A stretch of 64,000 bases of DNA, from NCBI RefSeq assembly GCF_036226765.1, contig NZ_CP109017.1:2619501-2683500 (forward strand), written 5' to 3'. Under the pieces are notes generated by a model. That model was not told the origin of the DNA, ran no database searches, and saw only the letters and a program-made list of their open reading frames with translations. Positions 17,619 through 25,187 of this stretch are shown piece after piece (within the stretch, counting starts at the first letter, position 1; every line of letters starts with the position of its first letter). A program made the position numbers and the translations under genes. This DNA is from Streptomyces sp. NBC_00670. Lineage in GTDB: Bacteria > Actinomycetota > Actinomycetes > Streptomycetales > Streptomycetaceae.

Positions 17619-18013
17619 CTGCCCTGCCCTTCCTTCTTCTCCTGCTCCAGCGCCTTGAGGTAGGCCGTGTACTTGTCGTCGGCTTCCTTGACCGCCTTGG
17701 GATACCAGGCTGCCCACTGCCGCCCCGCTGCCTTGTTACCCGCCACGAGAAAGATGGCCCGCCGCTCGGGGTCGAAGACGAAGAGCATCCGGATACTCAC
17801 CGTCCCGCCATTGCGTGGACGCAACTCCCGCATGTTCCGGTAACGGCTCCTCTCGATCGCGCCGACCGTCGGGCGGCGGAGCGCCGGCCCCACTTCCTGG
17901 AGCCGTTCCAGAGCGGCTATCACGTGGAGATGGCTGTCCGGGTCTTCTTTTGCGAGTGTCTTGATCCAGTCCAGCACGTCTTCAAAGAAGCGCAGCTCAT
18001 AGGGTTCGGCCAC
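17615..18013 (-). CDS. RelE/HigB-like toxin (phage Gp49-type)
   Basis: A 132-residue member of the phage-derived Gp49-like/HigB branch of RelE toxins, which are ribosome-dependent or free mRNA nucleases. It shows FFEDVLDWIKTLAKEDP at the N-terminus, the basic core RSRYRNMRELRPRNGGTVSIRMLF with the catalytic-type arginines, then FVFDPERRAIFLVAGNK. GTG at 18013 has no Shine-Dalgarno sequence; a good promoter places +1 at or next to this G, so the mRNA appears leaderless. It is the first gene of the pair and overlaps the antitoxin start by four bases. Confidence 0.85.
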   Translation of the reverse strand: MAEPYELRFFEDVLDWIKTLAKEDPDSHLHVIAALERLQEVGPALRRPTVGAIERSRYRNMRELRPRNGGTVSIRMLFVFDPERRAIFLVAGNKAAGRQWAAWYPKAVKEADDKYTAYLKALEQEKKEGQGR

Positions 18014-18048
18014 ACCAGAAAATTAGCATGAACTAATACTCCGGACAA
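18014..18048 (-). promoter_or_regulatory. Promoter and operator of the HigBA-like operon
   Basis: On the minus strand: TTGTCC (18043-18048), a 17-base spacer, TAATTT (18020-18025), then 6 bases to the GTG. An inverted repeat ATTAG-N6-CTAAT (18022-18037) overlaps the -10 and spacer and is the likely antitoxin operator. This is unusually AT-rich for the surrounding DNA. Confidence 0.75.
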
Positions 18049-18110
18049 CCGAACTCCGCCACACCGATGCCTTTCGCCTGTCGCCGGTACACGGACCCGC
18101 CCGCGAGTGA

Positions 18111-19157
18111 TCAGGCCCCTCCCTGCCGCGGCAGCCGCACCGTGAGCCGGTAGAAGCGGGTGGTCTGCGCGGTGTTCTGGTTGTCGTCGCTGACGAGGAG
18201 GACGTTCAGGCGGCCGGTGTGGTGGTCGTGGCCGGTGACGGCCATGCCCTCGATGTTGTCGAGGAGGGGGTTGGGCTGGGGCTGCTTGGCGGTGGCGCCG
18301 AGGGTGGGGCAGTCGACGAGGTCGGCGAGCGGGGTCTTCTTGGCGAGCCGTACGGACTTGTGTCCGGTGAGGTTCTCGATGCCGCTGGTGTCGGTCGCGT
18401 GCCGGAGATCGGCGAGGTGGAGGCGGATGGTGTTGCCGACGCCGGAGGTGAAGCCGCGCTCCAGGACGAGGAGGCGGCCGTCGGGGGTGGCGGTGATCTC
18501 CGGGACGCCGAGCCCGTCGTCGGCGCGGTAGGCGTACTGGGCGCCGAGCCGCCATTGCGTACCGTGCCGCCGCCAGGTCTGCAGGCGGACGATCCCGGCG
18601 CTGTCACCGCTGAGCGCGTACTCCATGGAGGCGACGAGGGTACGGCCGTCGGGCAGCAGGGTGAGCCCCTCGAAGGTGCCGTTGGCGGTGGCCCGCCCGG
18701 CCGGGGCGACCTGGAGGGAGGCCGGCACGGGCAGCCGCCCGAGCAGGCGCCCGTCCCGGGAGTACCGCCGGACGGACGGCTCGGTCTCGGAGGTGACGAG
18801 CCGGGTGCCGTCCCGGTCGACGACGACGCCCTCGGAGTCGAGCGCGCCCCCGCTCTCGTCGGCGAGCGCGACGACGCCCTTGGGCCGCAGGGTCTTCGCG
18901 TCCAGCCGGAAGAGGGAGGACCGGTCGGAGAGCGCGACGAGCGCCCCGTCCCGGTCCCGCGCGAGGGCGGAGAGGTTCCCGACGTAGGTGCCGTCGTACG
19001 ACGTCTTGTCGAGCACGTCGGAGAACCCGGCGAGCGAGACGGCGGACGAACAGGCGTTCCCGTACGAGGAATGGGCGACGGCGGGCCCGGCGGCCGTGAG
19101 ACAGGCGGCGGTCGCGAGACAGACGGAGGCAGCGGCAAACACGCTTTTCAGACGCAT
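18111..19157 (-). CDS. Exported phytase-like esterase-domain protein
   Basis: A 348-residue secreted protein of the family annotated as esterase-like activity of phytase (a six-bladed beta-propeller). The N-terminal MRLKSVFAAASVCLATAACLTAAGPAVA is a signal peptide. The mature part shows propeller-like repeats: NLSALARDRDGALVALSDRS, DSEGVVVDRDGTRLVTSET, FEGLTLLPDGRTLVASME and NIEGMAVTGHD, with conserved E-G and S-D pairs that bind metal in the family. ATG at 19157 follows TACCGT by 7 bases, so a leaderless transcript is possible. Function may be phosphoester hydrolysis or only ligand binding. It stands between the TA pair and the divergent DUF6000-like gene. Confidence 0.8.
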   Translation of the reverse strand: MRLKSVFAAASVCLATAACLTAAGPAVAHSSYGNACSSAVSLAGFSDVLDKTSYDGTYVGNLSALARDRDGALVALSDRSSLFRLDAKTLRPKGVVALADESGGALDSEGVVVDRDGTRLVTSETEPSVRRYSRDGRLLGRLPVPASLQVAPAGRATANGTFEGLTLLPDGRTLVASMEYALSGDSAGIVRLQTWRRHGTQWRLGAQYAYRADDGLGVPEITATPDGRLLVLERGFTSGVGNTIRLHLADLRHATDTSGIENLTGHKSVRLAKKTPLADLVDCPTLGATAKQPQPNPLLDNIEGMAVTGHDHHTGRLNVLLVSDDNQNTAQTTRFYRLTVRLPRQGGA

Positions 19158-19251
19158 GCGGATCACGGTAGGACGGCCGGATGACGTACGGGAGACCGCC
19201 GCGTGCACGGTCCCTTGCGGGGATGGCCTCGCGGCGCGTCGGCGGGGCAGG

Positions 19252-19881
19252 ATGAGCGCTGTGATGCGCAACGTCCGCGAGGATGCCGAACTGCTGGTCC
19301 TGGCCCGTCGTTACGTCATGCCCGGGCGGCGGTACATGAAGCTCGGTGGGGGTCTGCTGCGCATGGAGGAGGCCGCGTACGGCCGGTTCGTACGGGAGCT
19401 CGGTGAGGACGCGGGGGTCGTCACCGACGGCGAGATCGGCACCCTCCTGGAGGGTGGATGGCGGGAGCGGAGGACCGCGGCGTGGCTCGTGGCCGTCTCC
19501 CGGCGGACCGGGTTCCGGGAACGCCTGGGGGAACTGCTGCTGGCCAGTGAAGTCCCCTGCGCCGGTCTGGCCTACTGCGTGGCACTGGCCGGCTTCGGCA
19601 CGCCCCGCGACGCCGATCTGCTGGCCGACTACCTCGACCGGTACCTCCGCCGCCCCGATCTCGGCTACGACCAGACCGTGGTCATGGGCGCTCTCCTCTT
19701 CGTCGACCTCAACCTGGGCAGCGACCGGGCCGCCCGGTTCCTGCGCCCGGGCGGCCTGTGGGAGCAGTGGCACCACGACGCGCCCCACATGCGACAGCGC
19801 GGCACCACGCACCCCGCCACCTATCTGAGCCTCGTACGCCGGCTCTGCGCCGTCGTCGACGAGTGCGCCGAGGCGGGCTGA
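19252..19881 (+). CDS. DUF6000-like protein
   Basis: A 209-residue cytoplasmic, mainly helical protein. It resembles the DUF6000 family of Streptomyces: RYVMPGRRYMKL, GGWRERRTAAWLVAVSRRTGFRERLGE, SEVPCAGLAYCVALAGFGT, DADLLADYLDRYLRRPDLGYDQ and WEQWHH are its repeated, HEAT-like blocks. No catalytic motif is visible. ATG at 19252 was chosen; an ATG at 19264 with AGGATGAG upstream is an alternative. It converges with the SLOG-like membrane protein with only 8 bases between stops. The role is unknown; family members often lie in accessory regions with toxin-like or immunity-like genes. Confidence 0.65.
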   Translation: MSAVMRNVREDAELLVLARRYVMPGRRYMKLGGGLLRMEEAAYGRFVRELGEDAGVVTDGEIGTLLEGGWRERRTAAWLVAVSRRTGFRERLGELLLASEVPCAGLAYCVALAGFGTPRDADLLADYLDRYLRRPDLGYDQTVVMGALLFVDLNLGSDRAARFLRPGGLWEQWHHDAPHMRQRGTTHPATYLSLVRRLCAVVDECAEAG

Positions 19882-19889
19882 CGGCGCCG

Positions 19890-20951
19890 TCACGCTCCGG
19901 TCGGCGGACCCGGCGGCGGGGGCAGGGGCGGTTCCGTCTGTTTCAGGCGGCCGTAGACCGCGTCGAAGGTGAAGCCGGAGACGAAGCCGACCGTCAGGAC
20001 GAAGAAGAGGAGGCGGCGGGCGCCCTCGCCGGTCAGGATGTCGGGGGAGGCGGCCAGTTGGGCCGAGACGAAGAGCAGGAACGCGACGGCGCCCGCCGAC
20101 ATGCCGAGCGCCGCCGTGCGCGCCCAGTGCTCCCCGCGGTCGAAGGCGTTGCGGGTGATGGCACCGGAGGTGCCGGTGGCCAGCGCGCCGACGATCAGCC
20201 CGGTGAGGTTGACGGCGGCGCTCGCGTCCAGCGCGTAGGTCAGCGGGATCATGCCAAGGCCGAGGCAGAGCAGGAGCAGCCCCACCGTGATGCCGAACGC
20301 GCTGCGCCAGGCCGCGCGGCGGACGGCGCGGGCGTCCTGGCGGCGCCGCTCGTCCTTGCGCTCCCGCTGCGCGGCCAGTATCCGCACCAGCCGGGCCGCC
20401 GTGTCCCGCCCCCACTCCGCGCCCATCGCCGACACCTCGTCCGGCGTGGGGTGCCGCTCGACCCTGTTCATCACGTCCCACACCCTGCGGCCGGCCCCGC
20501 CGAAGCACGCCGCCGCGTAGACGGGGATGCCGAAGGCGAGGCAGACCATGCCGGTGATCAGCGTCGAGCGGCCGCCGCCGATCAGCACGACACCGTGCAC
20601 CTCGGCGAGCGAACGGTAGTAGCCGCTCTCCCACTCCTCCCCCGACTCGTGCCGTACGTCGTACAGTTCGGGCCGCTCGTCGAGAAGCGGGAAGTCCGTG
20701 TCGACGTTCCCGTACGGCGGCCGGACGTGGATGGACCCGGGCGCGGGTTCGCCGTGGGCGAGGTAGCCGGTGATGACCCAGTCCTCCACGAACTGCGCCT
20801 CGCTGGAGTAGACGACGAGATCGCACCCGGCCTCGGCGAGCGCCGCGCCGATCTCCCCGCACGCCCCCTCGACCCGGTCCCCGGACACCAGCGGCGGCTC
20901 GTACACCCGCACCGGATCCGCGCTCCCCACCACGGCGATCAACGGCCTCAA
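19890..20951 (-). CDS. SLOG-like Rossmann domain fused to a four-helix membrane domain
   Basis: A 353-residue protein with no family name I can assign. Residues 1-165 look like a SLOG/LOG nucleotide-binding Rossmann domain: IAVVGSADPVRVYEPPLVSG at the start, AALAEAGCDLVVYSSEAQ, then VVLIGGGRSTLITGMVCLAFGIPVYA, which has the GGG-x-ST loop and the GIPV strand of LOG-type proteins. A charged helical stretch follows (AAQRERKDERRRQDARAV), then four hydrophobic helices (FGITVGLLLLCLGLGMIPL; NLTGLIVGALATG; AALGMSAGAVAFLLFVSAQL; LLFFVLTVGFVSGFTF) and a proline-rich tail. Start is probably TTG at 20951. A cytosolic sensor of a nucleotide or NAD-derived signal coupled to a membrane effector is plausible but inferred. 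Confidence 0.6.
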   Translation of the reverse strand: MRPLIAVVGSADPVRVYEPPLVSGDRVEGACGEIGAALAEAGCDLVVYSSEAQFVEDWVITGYLAHGEPAPGSIHVRPPYGNVDTDFPLLDERPELYDVRHESGEEWESGYYRSLAEVHGVVLIGGGRSTLITGMVCLAFGIPVYAAACFGGAGRRVWDVMNRVERHPTPDEVSAMGAEWGRDTAARLVRILAAQRERKDERRRQDARAVRRAAWRSAFGITVGLLLLCLGLGMIPLTYALDASAAVNLTGLIVGALATGTSGAITRNAFDRGEHWARTAALGMSAGAVAFLLFVSAQLAASPDILTGEGARRLLFFVLTVGFVSGFTFDAVYGRLKQTEPPLPPPPGPPTGA

Positions 20952-21073
20952 CCCGTAACCCCCCGACCACGTTGAGCAACTCCCGCCCCACGCAGGCTAC
21001 TTATCCACCCCGCCCCCTCCCTCAAACGGCCCGGGCCGATCCCCTCGGCAGTCCACCACCGGCCTCCCACCGG

Positions 21074-22237
21074 TCAGGACGTCCGCCGCCCCCGCAGCGG
21101 GCGGAAGAATGCGCGGATCTCCTCGGCGAGAGGTTCCGGCGCCTCCATGACACCGAGGTGCCCGCCCCGCGGCATGGTCGCCCACCGCGTCACGTCGAAG
21201 ACCCGCTCGACCCAACTGCGCGGCGGCATCACGTCCTTGGGGAACGACGCCACCCCCATGGGAGGCCGGACGCGGGCCCCGGGCCCGAAGTGGTTCGGGC
21301 GCAGGGCGTTCTCGCGGTAGAACCGCATGGAGGAGCCGATGGTGCCGGTGAACCAGTAGATCGAGATGTTGGTGAGGAGGGCGTCCATGGTGAAGGCGCG
21401 CTCCACGTCGCCGTCGCAGTCGCTCCAGCCGCGCGTCTTCTCGACGATCCACGCCGCCAGACCCGCCGGCGAGTCGGTCAGCGCGTACGCGGGGGTCTGC
21501 GGCTTCGTCGACTGGAGGCGGTGGTAGCCGCCCTCCGCCTCGAACCATGCCGCGGCCCTCTCGTGGAACGCCCTCTCCTCCGCCGACAGGGGCGGTTGCC
21601 CCTCGCCCAGCGGGGGCCGGTAGAAGCCGGGGACGAACGTCACGTGCAGCCCGGACACCCGTTCGGGGAAGCGGGAGGCGAGCCACATGGAAACGGCGGC
21701 GCCCCAGTCGGAGGACTGGGTGCCGAAGCGCGGGTAGCCGAGCCCCGTCATCAGCCGCGTCCACATCCCCGACACGCGCTCGGGGCCGGACCCCGGCCGG
21801 GTCGGCCGCTCCGAGAACCCGTAGCCCGGCAGCGAGGGCACGACGACGTCGAAGGCGTCGGCCGGGTCTCCGCCGTGGCCGCCGGGATCGGTGAGCAGGG
21901 GGATGAGCCCTGCCATGTCGAACCCGGTGCCGGGCCAGCCGTGCGTGAGCACCAGCGGGTGGGGGTCGGGACCCTTTCCGCGTTGGTGGATCAAGTGGAT
22001 GCCGACCCCGTCCAGTTCCGCGACGAACTGCGGAAACGCGTTCAGCCGGGCCTCCTGCGCCCGCCAGTCGAAGTCGGTCCGCCAGTACTCCGTCAGGCGT
22101 TGGAGGAAGGTGAGGTCGGTTCCGTCGGCCCAGTCCATGTCCGGCAGGGAGTCGGGCCAGCGGGTGTGGCGCAGTCGGCAGTGCAGGTCGTCCAGCCGGT
22201 CGTCGTCGATGGAGATGGTGAAGGGCGTCTTGCGCAT
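21074..22237 (-). CDS. Epoxide hydrolase family protein
   Basis: A 387-residue alpha/beta hydrolase with the N-terminal EHN domain (FTISIDDDRLDDLHCRLRHTRWPD). The oxyanion motif HGWPGTGFDM is near residue 98. The nucleophile elbow reads TQSSDWGAAV where most relatives have GGDWG; the Asp nucleophile is kept. The His is in MPRGGHLGVMEAPE. It likely opens epoxides on small or lipid-like molecules in the cytoplasm. ATG at 22237 has GGAG 8 bases upstream. It is divergent from a TetR gene with only 32 bases between starts, and the TetR boxes there suggest direct repression. Confidence 0.88.
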   Translation of the reverse strand: MRKTPFTISIDDDRLDDLHCRLRHTRWPDSLPDMDWADGTDLTFLQRLTEYWRTDFDWRAQEARLNAFPQFVAELDGVGIHLIHQRGKGPDPHPLVLTHGWPGTGFDMAGLIPLLTDPGGHGGDPADAFDVVVPSLPGYGFSERPTRPGSGPERVSGMWTRLMTGLGYPRFGTQSSDWGAAVSMWLASRFPERVSGLHVTFVPGFYRPPLGEGQPPLSAEERAFHERAAAWFEAEGGYHRLQSTKPQTPAYALTDSPAGLAAWIVEKTRGWSDCDGDVERAFTMDALLTNISIYWFTGTIGSSMRFYRENALRPNHFGPGARVRPPMGVASFPKDVMPPRSWVERVFDVTRWATMPRGGHLGVMEAPEPLAEEIRAFFRPLRGRRTS

Positions 22238-22255
22238 GGGATTCTCCGCCTCCGC

Positions 22256-22311
22256 TAGACTTTCGGACTATGAGTCCAGAACAACGTAACACCGTTTCGG
22301 ACCGTCAGTCC
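22256..22311 (+). promoter_or_regulatory. TetR autoregulatory region with two repeated boxes
   Basis: TAGACT at 22256-22261 is a -10 that would put +1 at or next to the ATG at 22270 (leaderless). Two copies of a box, TTTCGGACTATGAGTCC (22261-22277) and TTTCGGACCGTCAGTCC (22295-22311), are spaced 34 bases apart; each has GGAC/GTCC inverted arms. The first overlaps the -10 and start codon, and the second lies in the coding sequence. Confidence 0.6.
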
Positions 22312-22911
22312 AAAATTTCCGGCGGACGCCTGGGACGCCCGCCGGCGTCCCGCGACGGCGTGCTCGCCGCCGCGGACGCGCTGTTCGCGGCCGACGCGAC
22401 GGCTCAGCCCGTGTCGATGGACGCCATCGCGGCGGCGGCCGGCGTCGGCAAGGGCACGCTGTTCCGGGCGTTCGGTGACCGCGACGGCCTCCTCGACGCG
22501 CTGGCCGCCGCGAAGTTCCAGCCGCTCCGCACGGCCGTGGAGTCCGGCCCGGAACCTCTCGGGCCGGGCACTCCGGCGCCCGACCGGATCGTCGCGTTCC
22601 TGGACGCGGTGCTCACCTTCAAGCTGGAGAACCGCAACCTCATGCGCGCCCGCGAGGTGGCCGCACCCGGGAATCTGCGGTCGGAGCGCTACCGCTGGAT
22701 GCACGCGCTCCTGCGGGGGCTGATCCGGGAGGCCGCGCCCGCACGCAGCGAGAGTGACGCCGGGTACGCCGCGCACGCGCTGCTCGCGGTGCTGCACATC
22801 GACCTCGTCGACGAGTTGCTCGACACGGGGCGTTCCGTCGCGGACATCCGCCGCGCGCAGGCGGCTCAGGCGCGCGCGGTCGTCGGCGGAGCGCCACCCC
22901 GTTCCGAGTGA
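22270..22911 (+). CDS. TetR-family transcriptional regulator
   Basis: A 213-residue repressor. The N-terminal DNA-binding part includes RDGVLAAADALFAADATAQ and the helix-turn-helix VSMDAIAAAAGVGKGTLFRAFGDRDGLL, with the usual G-x-G-K-G-T-x-F-x-x-F core. The C-terminal helical domain would bind the ligand. ATG at 22270 has no ribosome site and the promoter suggests a leaderless mRNA. It probably controls itself and the divergent epoxide hydrolase. Its last 46 bases overlap the end of the convergent gene 22866-23213. Confidence 0.88.
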   Translation: MSPEQRNTVSDRQSKISGGRLGRPPASRDGVLAAADALFAADATAQPVSMDAIAAAAGVGKGTLFRAFGDRDGLLDALAAAKFQPLRTAVESGPEPLGPGTPAPDRIVAFLDAVLTFKLENRNLMRAREVAAPGNLRSERYRWMHALLRGLIREAAPARSESDAGYAAHALLAVLHIDLVDELLDTGRSVADIRRAQAAQARAVVGGAPPRSE

Positions 22912-23213
22912 GGGTCGACCGTACCGAGCGACCCGAGCCGGTCCCCTCGACTCTCGGCGACGCGGTGCACGTCGCGGAGGGACTCGCACATGCGGGCGAG
23001 CAGGTAGCGGAGCTGGACGGACGTCGCTGCGCGGTCGCCCAACAGCTCATCGGCGTGCCGGAGCAGTCCGACGGCCATGGAGAGCTGCACGGCTTCGACG
23101 GCGTCGGCGGCACGGGAGAGCGGCCCGTCGCCGTCCGTGATCAGGTAGCAGGGCTTGCCGTCCTCCCCGGCCCACGGCAGCAGCCGCGCCTCGCCGGTTC
23201 CGGCGGCCCTCAT
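22866..23213 (-). CDS. Small conserved Streptomyces protein, partner 2 of a two-gene unit
   Basis: A 115-residue soluble protein (GEARLLPWAGEDGKPCYLITDGDGPLSRAADAVEAVQLSMA...). The N-terminal third looks like a short beta-sheet with one Cys; the rest is helical with conserved RYLLARMCESLRDVHRVAESRG. I have seen such proteins repeatedly in Streptomyces next to a partner like 23210-23473 but know no function. ATG at 23213 overlaps the upstream stop (ATGA), so the two are co-translated. The 3' end overlaps tetR. Confidence 0.7.
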   Translation of the reverse strand: MRAAGTGEARLLPWAGEDGKPCYLITDGDGPLSRAADAVEAVQLSMAVGLLRHADELLGDRAATSVQLRYLLARMCESLRDVHRVAESRGDRLGSLGTVDPHSERGGAPPTTARA

Positions 23214-23473
23214 CGCCGGGCTCCCGTCGCGAGCTCGGCCGCACGGCTTGCCGCGAGCTCGGCGGCGTACTGCGCGCGCCACAGCTCCCGTCGCCGTTCC
23301 AGCGCGCGGCGGCGGGCCTCGGGGCAAAGGCCGTCGGCGAAGCAGCAGGGGCGGGCGGGCCGTTCGGCCACGCCGGGTGCCACTGCCGGTTCCGGCACGG
23401 AGCGGTGCCGCCCCTCCAGGGGAAACAGCGAACGCAGCAACGGCTCGACGAGCCGGGCGATACGGTGACGCAC
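23210..23473 (-). CDS. Small conserved Streptomyces protein, partner 1 of a two-gene unit
   Basis: An 87-residue basic protein beginning VRHRIARLVEPLLRSLFPLEGRHR, then a Cys-Cys segment (RPCCFADGLCPEARRRALERRRELWRAQYAAEL) and an Ala/Arg-rich helix. GTG at 23473 has AAGGAG 8 bases upstream. The three closely spaced cysteines might bind metal or form a redox centre, but no family is known. It is the first gene of the pair and divergent from the XRE-DUF5753 regulator, which suggests a functional link. Confidence 0.7.
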   Translation of the reverse strand: MRHRIARLVEPLLRSLFPLEGRHRSVPEPAVAPGVAERPARPCCFADGLCPEARRRALERRRELWRAQYAAELAASRAAELATGARR

Positions 23474-23560
23474 GTCGTCAACTCCTTGGCACCCATGAGG
23501 ATTGATGGCCATGCCCCCGGACCGGTCGCGCGGTCGCGGGGGTCTCGCTTTCTGTAGCGA

Positions 23561-23594
23561 TCCGCTCACAGAGTGGAGCGGACGGAGCTAGGCT
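23561..23594 (+). promoter_or_regulatory. Palindrome and -10 upstream of the XRE-DUF5753 gene
   Basis: A perfect 7-bp inverted repeat TCCGCTC-N8-GAGCGGA (23561-23582) is followed by TAGGCT (23589-23594), a plausible -10. The palindrome lies between the two divergent units and is a candidate operator for the XRE protein. Confidence 0.45.
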
Positions 23595-23610
23595 CGCCAG
23601 GGGTTGAGAC

Positions 23611-24438
23611 GTGACGAATGATCTGTCACACGAGGAGGCCCGGTTGGGCAGCATCTACGGCGACTGGCTCAAACAGCAGCGCGAGCAGGCAGGGCTGACG
23701 CAGCAGCAGTTGGCGGACGCGGCGGTGATGACGCGTTCGCACATCGCCCACATCGAGGCGGGCCGACGGACGCCGTCCAAGGAGGACGCCCGCCGGTTGG
23801 ACAGGGTGCTGAACACGGGAAACGTGCTCAGCAGCTTCCTCCCACCGGAGGAGGCGGCGGTCGCCGACTACTTCGAGTCGGCCCGCCTGCTCGAACAACA
23901 GGCGGTGGTGATCCGGGAGTTCGCCCTGTCGTTCGTCCCCGGCATCCTCCAGACGGAAAGGTACGCACGTGCGGTCCTGAGCACGTCGTTCCCTCCGGTG
24001 GGTGAGGAGGAGTGTGACAGGCTCGTCGTCACACGGCTCGCACGGGCCAAGCTCCTGGACACTCCCGTCACACCCGTCGTGTGGGCCCTGTTGGACGAGG
24101 CGGTACTGCGGCGCACGATCGGCGGCCCCGACGTCATGGCCGAACAGATCACGCACCTCGTCCGCCTGGTCGAGGCCCATCGCATCCGCCTCCACGTGCT
24201 TCCGTTGGCGGCGGGCTTTCACCCTCTGCTCGAAGGCATGGTGACGCTGATGTGGTTCGAGGACCAACCGCCGCTCGCCTACAGCGAAGGACTCCTGATG
24301 GGGAAGTTGCACGACGCCCCATCCGTAGTCCAGCAACTGCAGCATCGATACGATCTCGCCCTGAGTGATGCACTGCCGCTGAAGGACTCACTGGCGCTGC
24401 TCAGAACGACGGCGAAGGAGTACGGACACCATGGCTGA
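23611..24438 (+). CDS. XRE helix-turn-helix regulator with DUF5753 (Scr1-type)
   Basis: A 275-residue regulator. The HTH (LKQQREQAGLTQQQLADAAVMTRSHIAHIEAGRRTPSKED) fills residues ~16-55; the remainder is DUF5753, recognised by ALSFVPGILQTERYARAVLS, WALLDEAVLRRTIGG and IRLHVLPLAAGFHP. GTG start at 23611. The next gene, a DUF397 protein, overlaps it by 8 bases. Such XRE-DUF5753/DUF397 pairs resemble toxin-antitoxin systems in layout; in S. coelicolor the Scr1/Scr2 pair affects secondary metabolism. I infer that it binds its own promoter with the DUF397 protein as partner. Confidence 0.88.
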   Translation: MTNDLSHEEARLGSIYGDWLKQQREQAGLTQQQLADAAVMTRSHIAHIEAGRRTPSKEDARRLDRVLNTGNVLSSFLPPEEAAVADYFESARLLEQQAVVIREFALSFVPGILQTERYARAVLSTSFPPVGEEECDRLVVTRLARAKLLDTPVTPVVWALLDEAVLRRTIGGPDVMAEQITHLVRLVEAHRIRLHVLPLAAGFHPLLEGMVTLMWFEDQPPLAYSEGLLMGKLHDAPSVVQQLQHRYDLALSDALPLKDSLALLRTTAKEYGHHG

Positions 24439-24667
24439 CAACACGAGCATCCCGAGCCCCTCCATACGCGGCGGCTGGCGCAAATCCTCCTACAGCAACA
24501 GCGAGGGCGGCAGCTGCCTGGAGGTGCTGGACGGGCACCCCGCCGGGATCCCCGTCCGCGACTCGAAGCTTGCGGACAGCCCCGTACTGCTCTTCTCGCG
24601 GACCAGTTGGACCTCGTTCCTCGCTACCGCGACACGCGGTACCGGAGGTACACGACCCCGCAACTGA
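24431..24667 (+). CDS. DUF397 protein (Scr2-type partner)
   Basis: A 78-residue small acidic protein with the DUF397 pattern WRKSSYSNSEGGSCLEVLDG, VPVRDSK-like IPVRDSKLADSPVLLFSR and a Trp-x-x-Phe end (TSWTSFLA). ATG at 24431 overlaps the preceding gene by 8 bases. After the domain an extra tail (TATRGTGGTRPRN) reads into the end of the convergent reductase gene, overlapping it by 44 bases; this tail is unlike most family members and may be the result of a lost stop codon at the junction. Confidence 0.85.
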   Translation: MADNTSIPSPSIRGGWRKSSYSNSEGGSCLEVLDGHPAGIPVRDSKLADSPVLLFSRTSWTSFLATATRGTGGTRPRN

Positions 24668-25187
24668 ACGTACGACTCTCGACGAGGTCGAGGTCCACCC
24701 GGCGTTCGTCCCGGGGGAAGAGCGGCGTGCCGCCGCCGACCAGTACCGGGTAGACCCTGATCCGGTACTCGTCGATCAGGCCCAGCGCCGCCGCCTCGGC
24801 GGCGAGCGTCGCGCCGCCGATCGCGAGGTCGCCCTCCCCGGGTTCGGCCCGCAGCCGCTCGATCTCCTCCGCCAGGCCGCCGGAGGCCAGGCGGGCGTTG
24901 CCCCGGACCTCCGTCAACGTGGTGGAGAACACCACCTTGGGGAGTGCGTTCCAGATCGCGGCGAACTCCCGCTCCAGGTCGTTGAGTTCGGGCTTTCGGT
25001 CCGCGTCCTCCCAGTACCGCATCGTCTCGTACAGCCGCCGCCCCAGCAGATGGACGTCGAGCCCGCGCACCTCGTCGGTGGCGAGGCGGAAGACCTCCTC
25101 ATCGGGCACGGACCAGTCGAAGCGGCCGTCCGGCCCGACGATGTAGCCGTCGAGCGAGACGCTCATGGAACAGGTCACGCTGCGCAT
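24624..25187 (-). CDS. RibD C-terminal/dihydrofolate-reductase-like protein
   Basis: A 187-residue NADPH-dependent reductase fold protein (RibD_C family). It begins RSVTCSMSVSLDGYIVGPDG and has VHLLGRRLYETMRYWED, a phosphate loop GEGDLAIGGATLAAEA and the YPVLVGGGTPLF strand. Family members are common stand-alone proteins of unknown substrate; some give antifolate tolerance, but true folate metabolism is not implied. ATG at 25187 has AGGAGG 7 bases upstream. It is monocistronic, and converges on the DUF397 gene. Confidence 0.88.
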   Translation of the reverse strand: MRSVTCSMSVSLDGYIVGPDGRFDWSVPDEEVFRLATDEVRGLDVHLLGRRLYETMRYWEDADRKPELNDLEREFAAIWNALPKVVFSTTLTEVRGNARLASGGLAEEIERLRAEPGEGDLAIGGATLAAEAAALGLIDEYRIRVYPVLVGGGTPLFPRDERRVDLDLVESRTFSCGVVYLRYRVSR

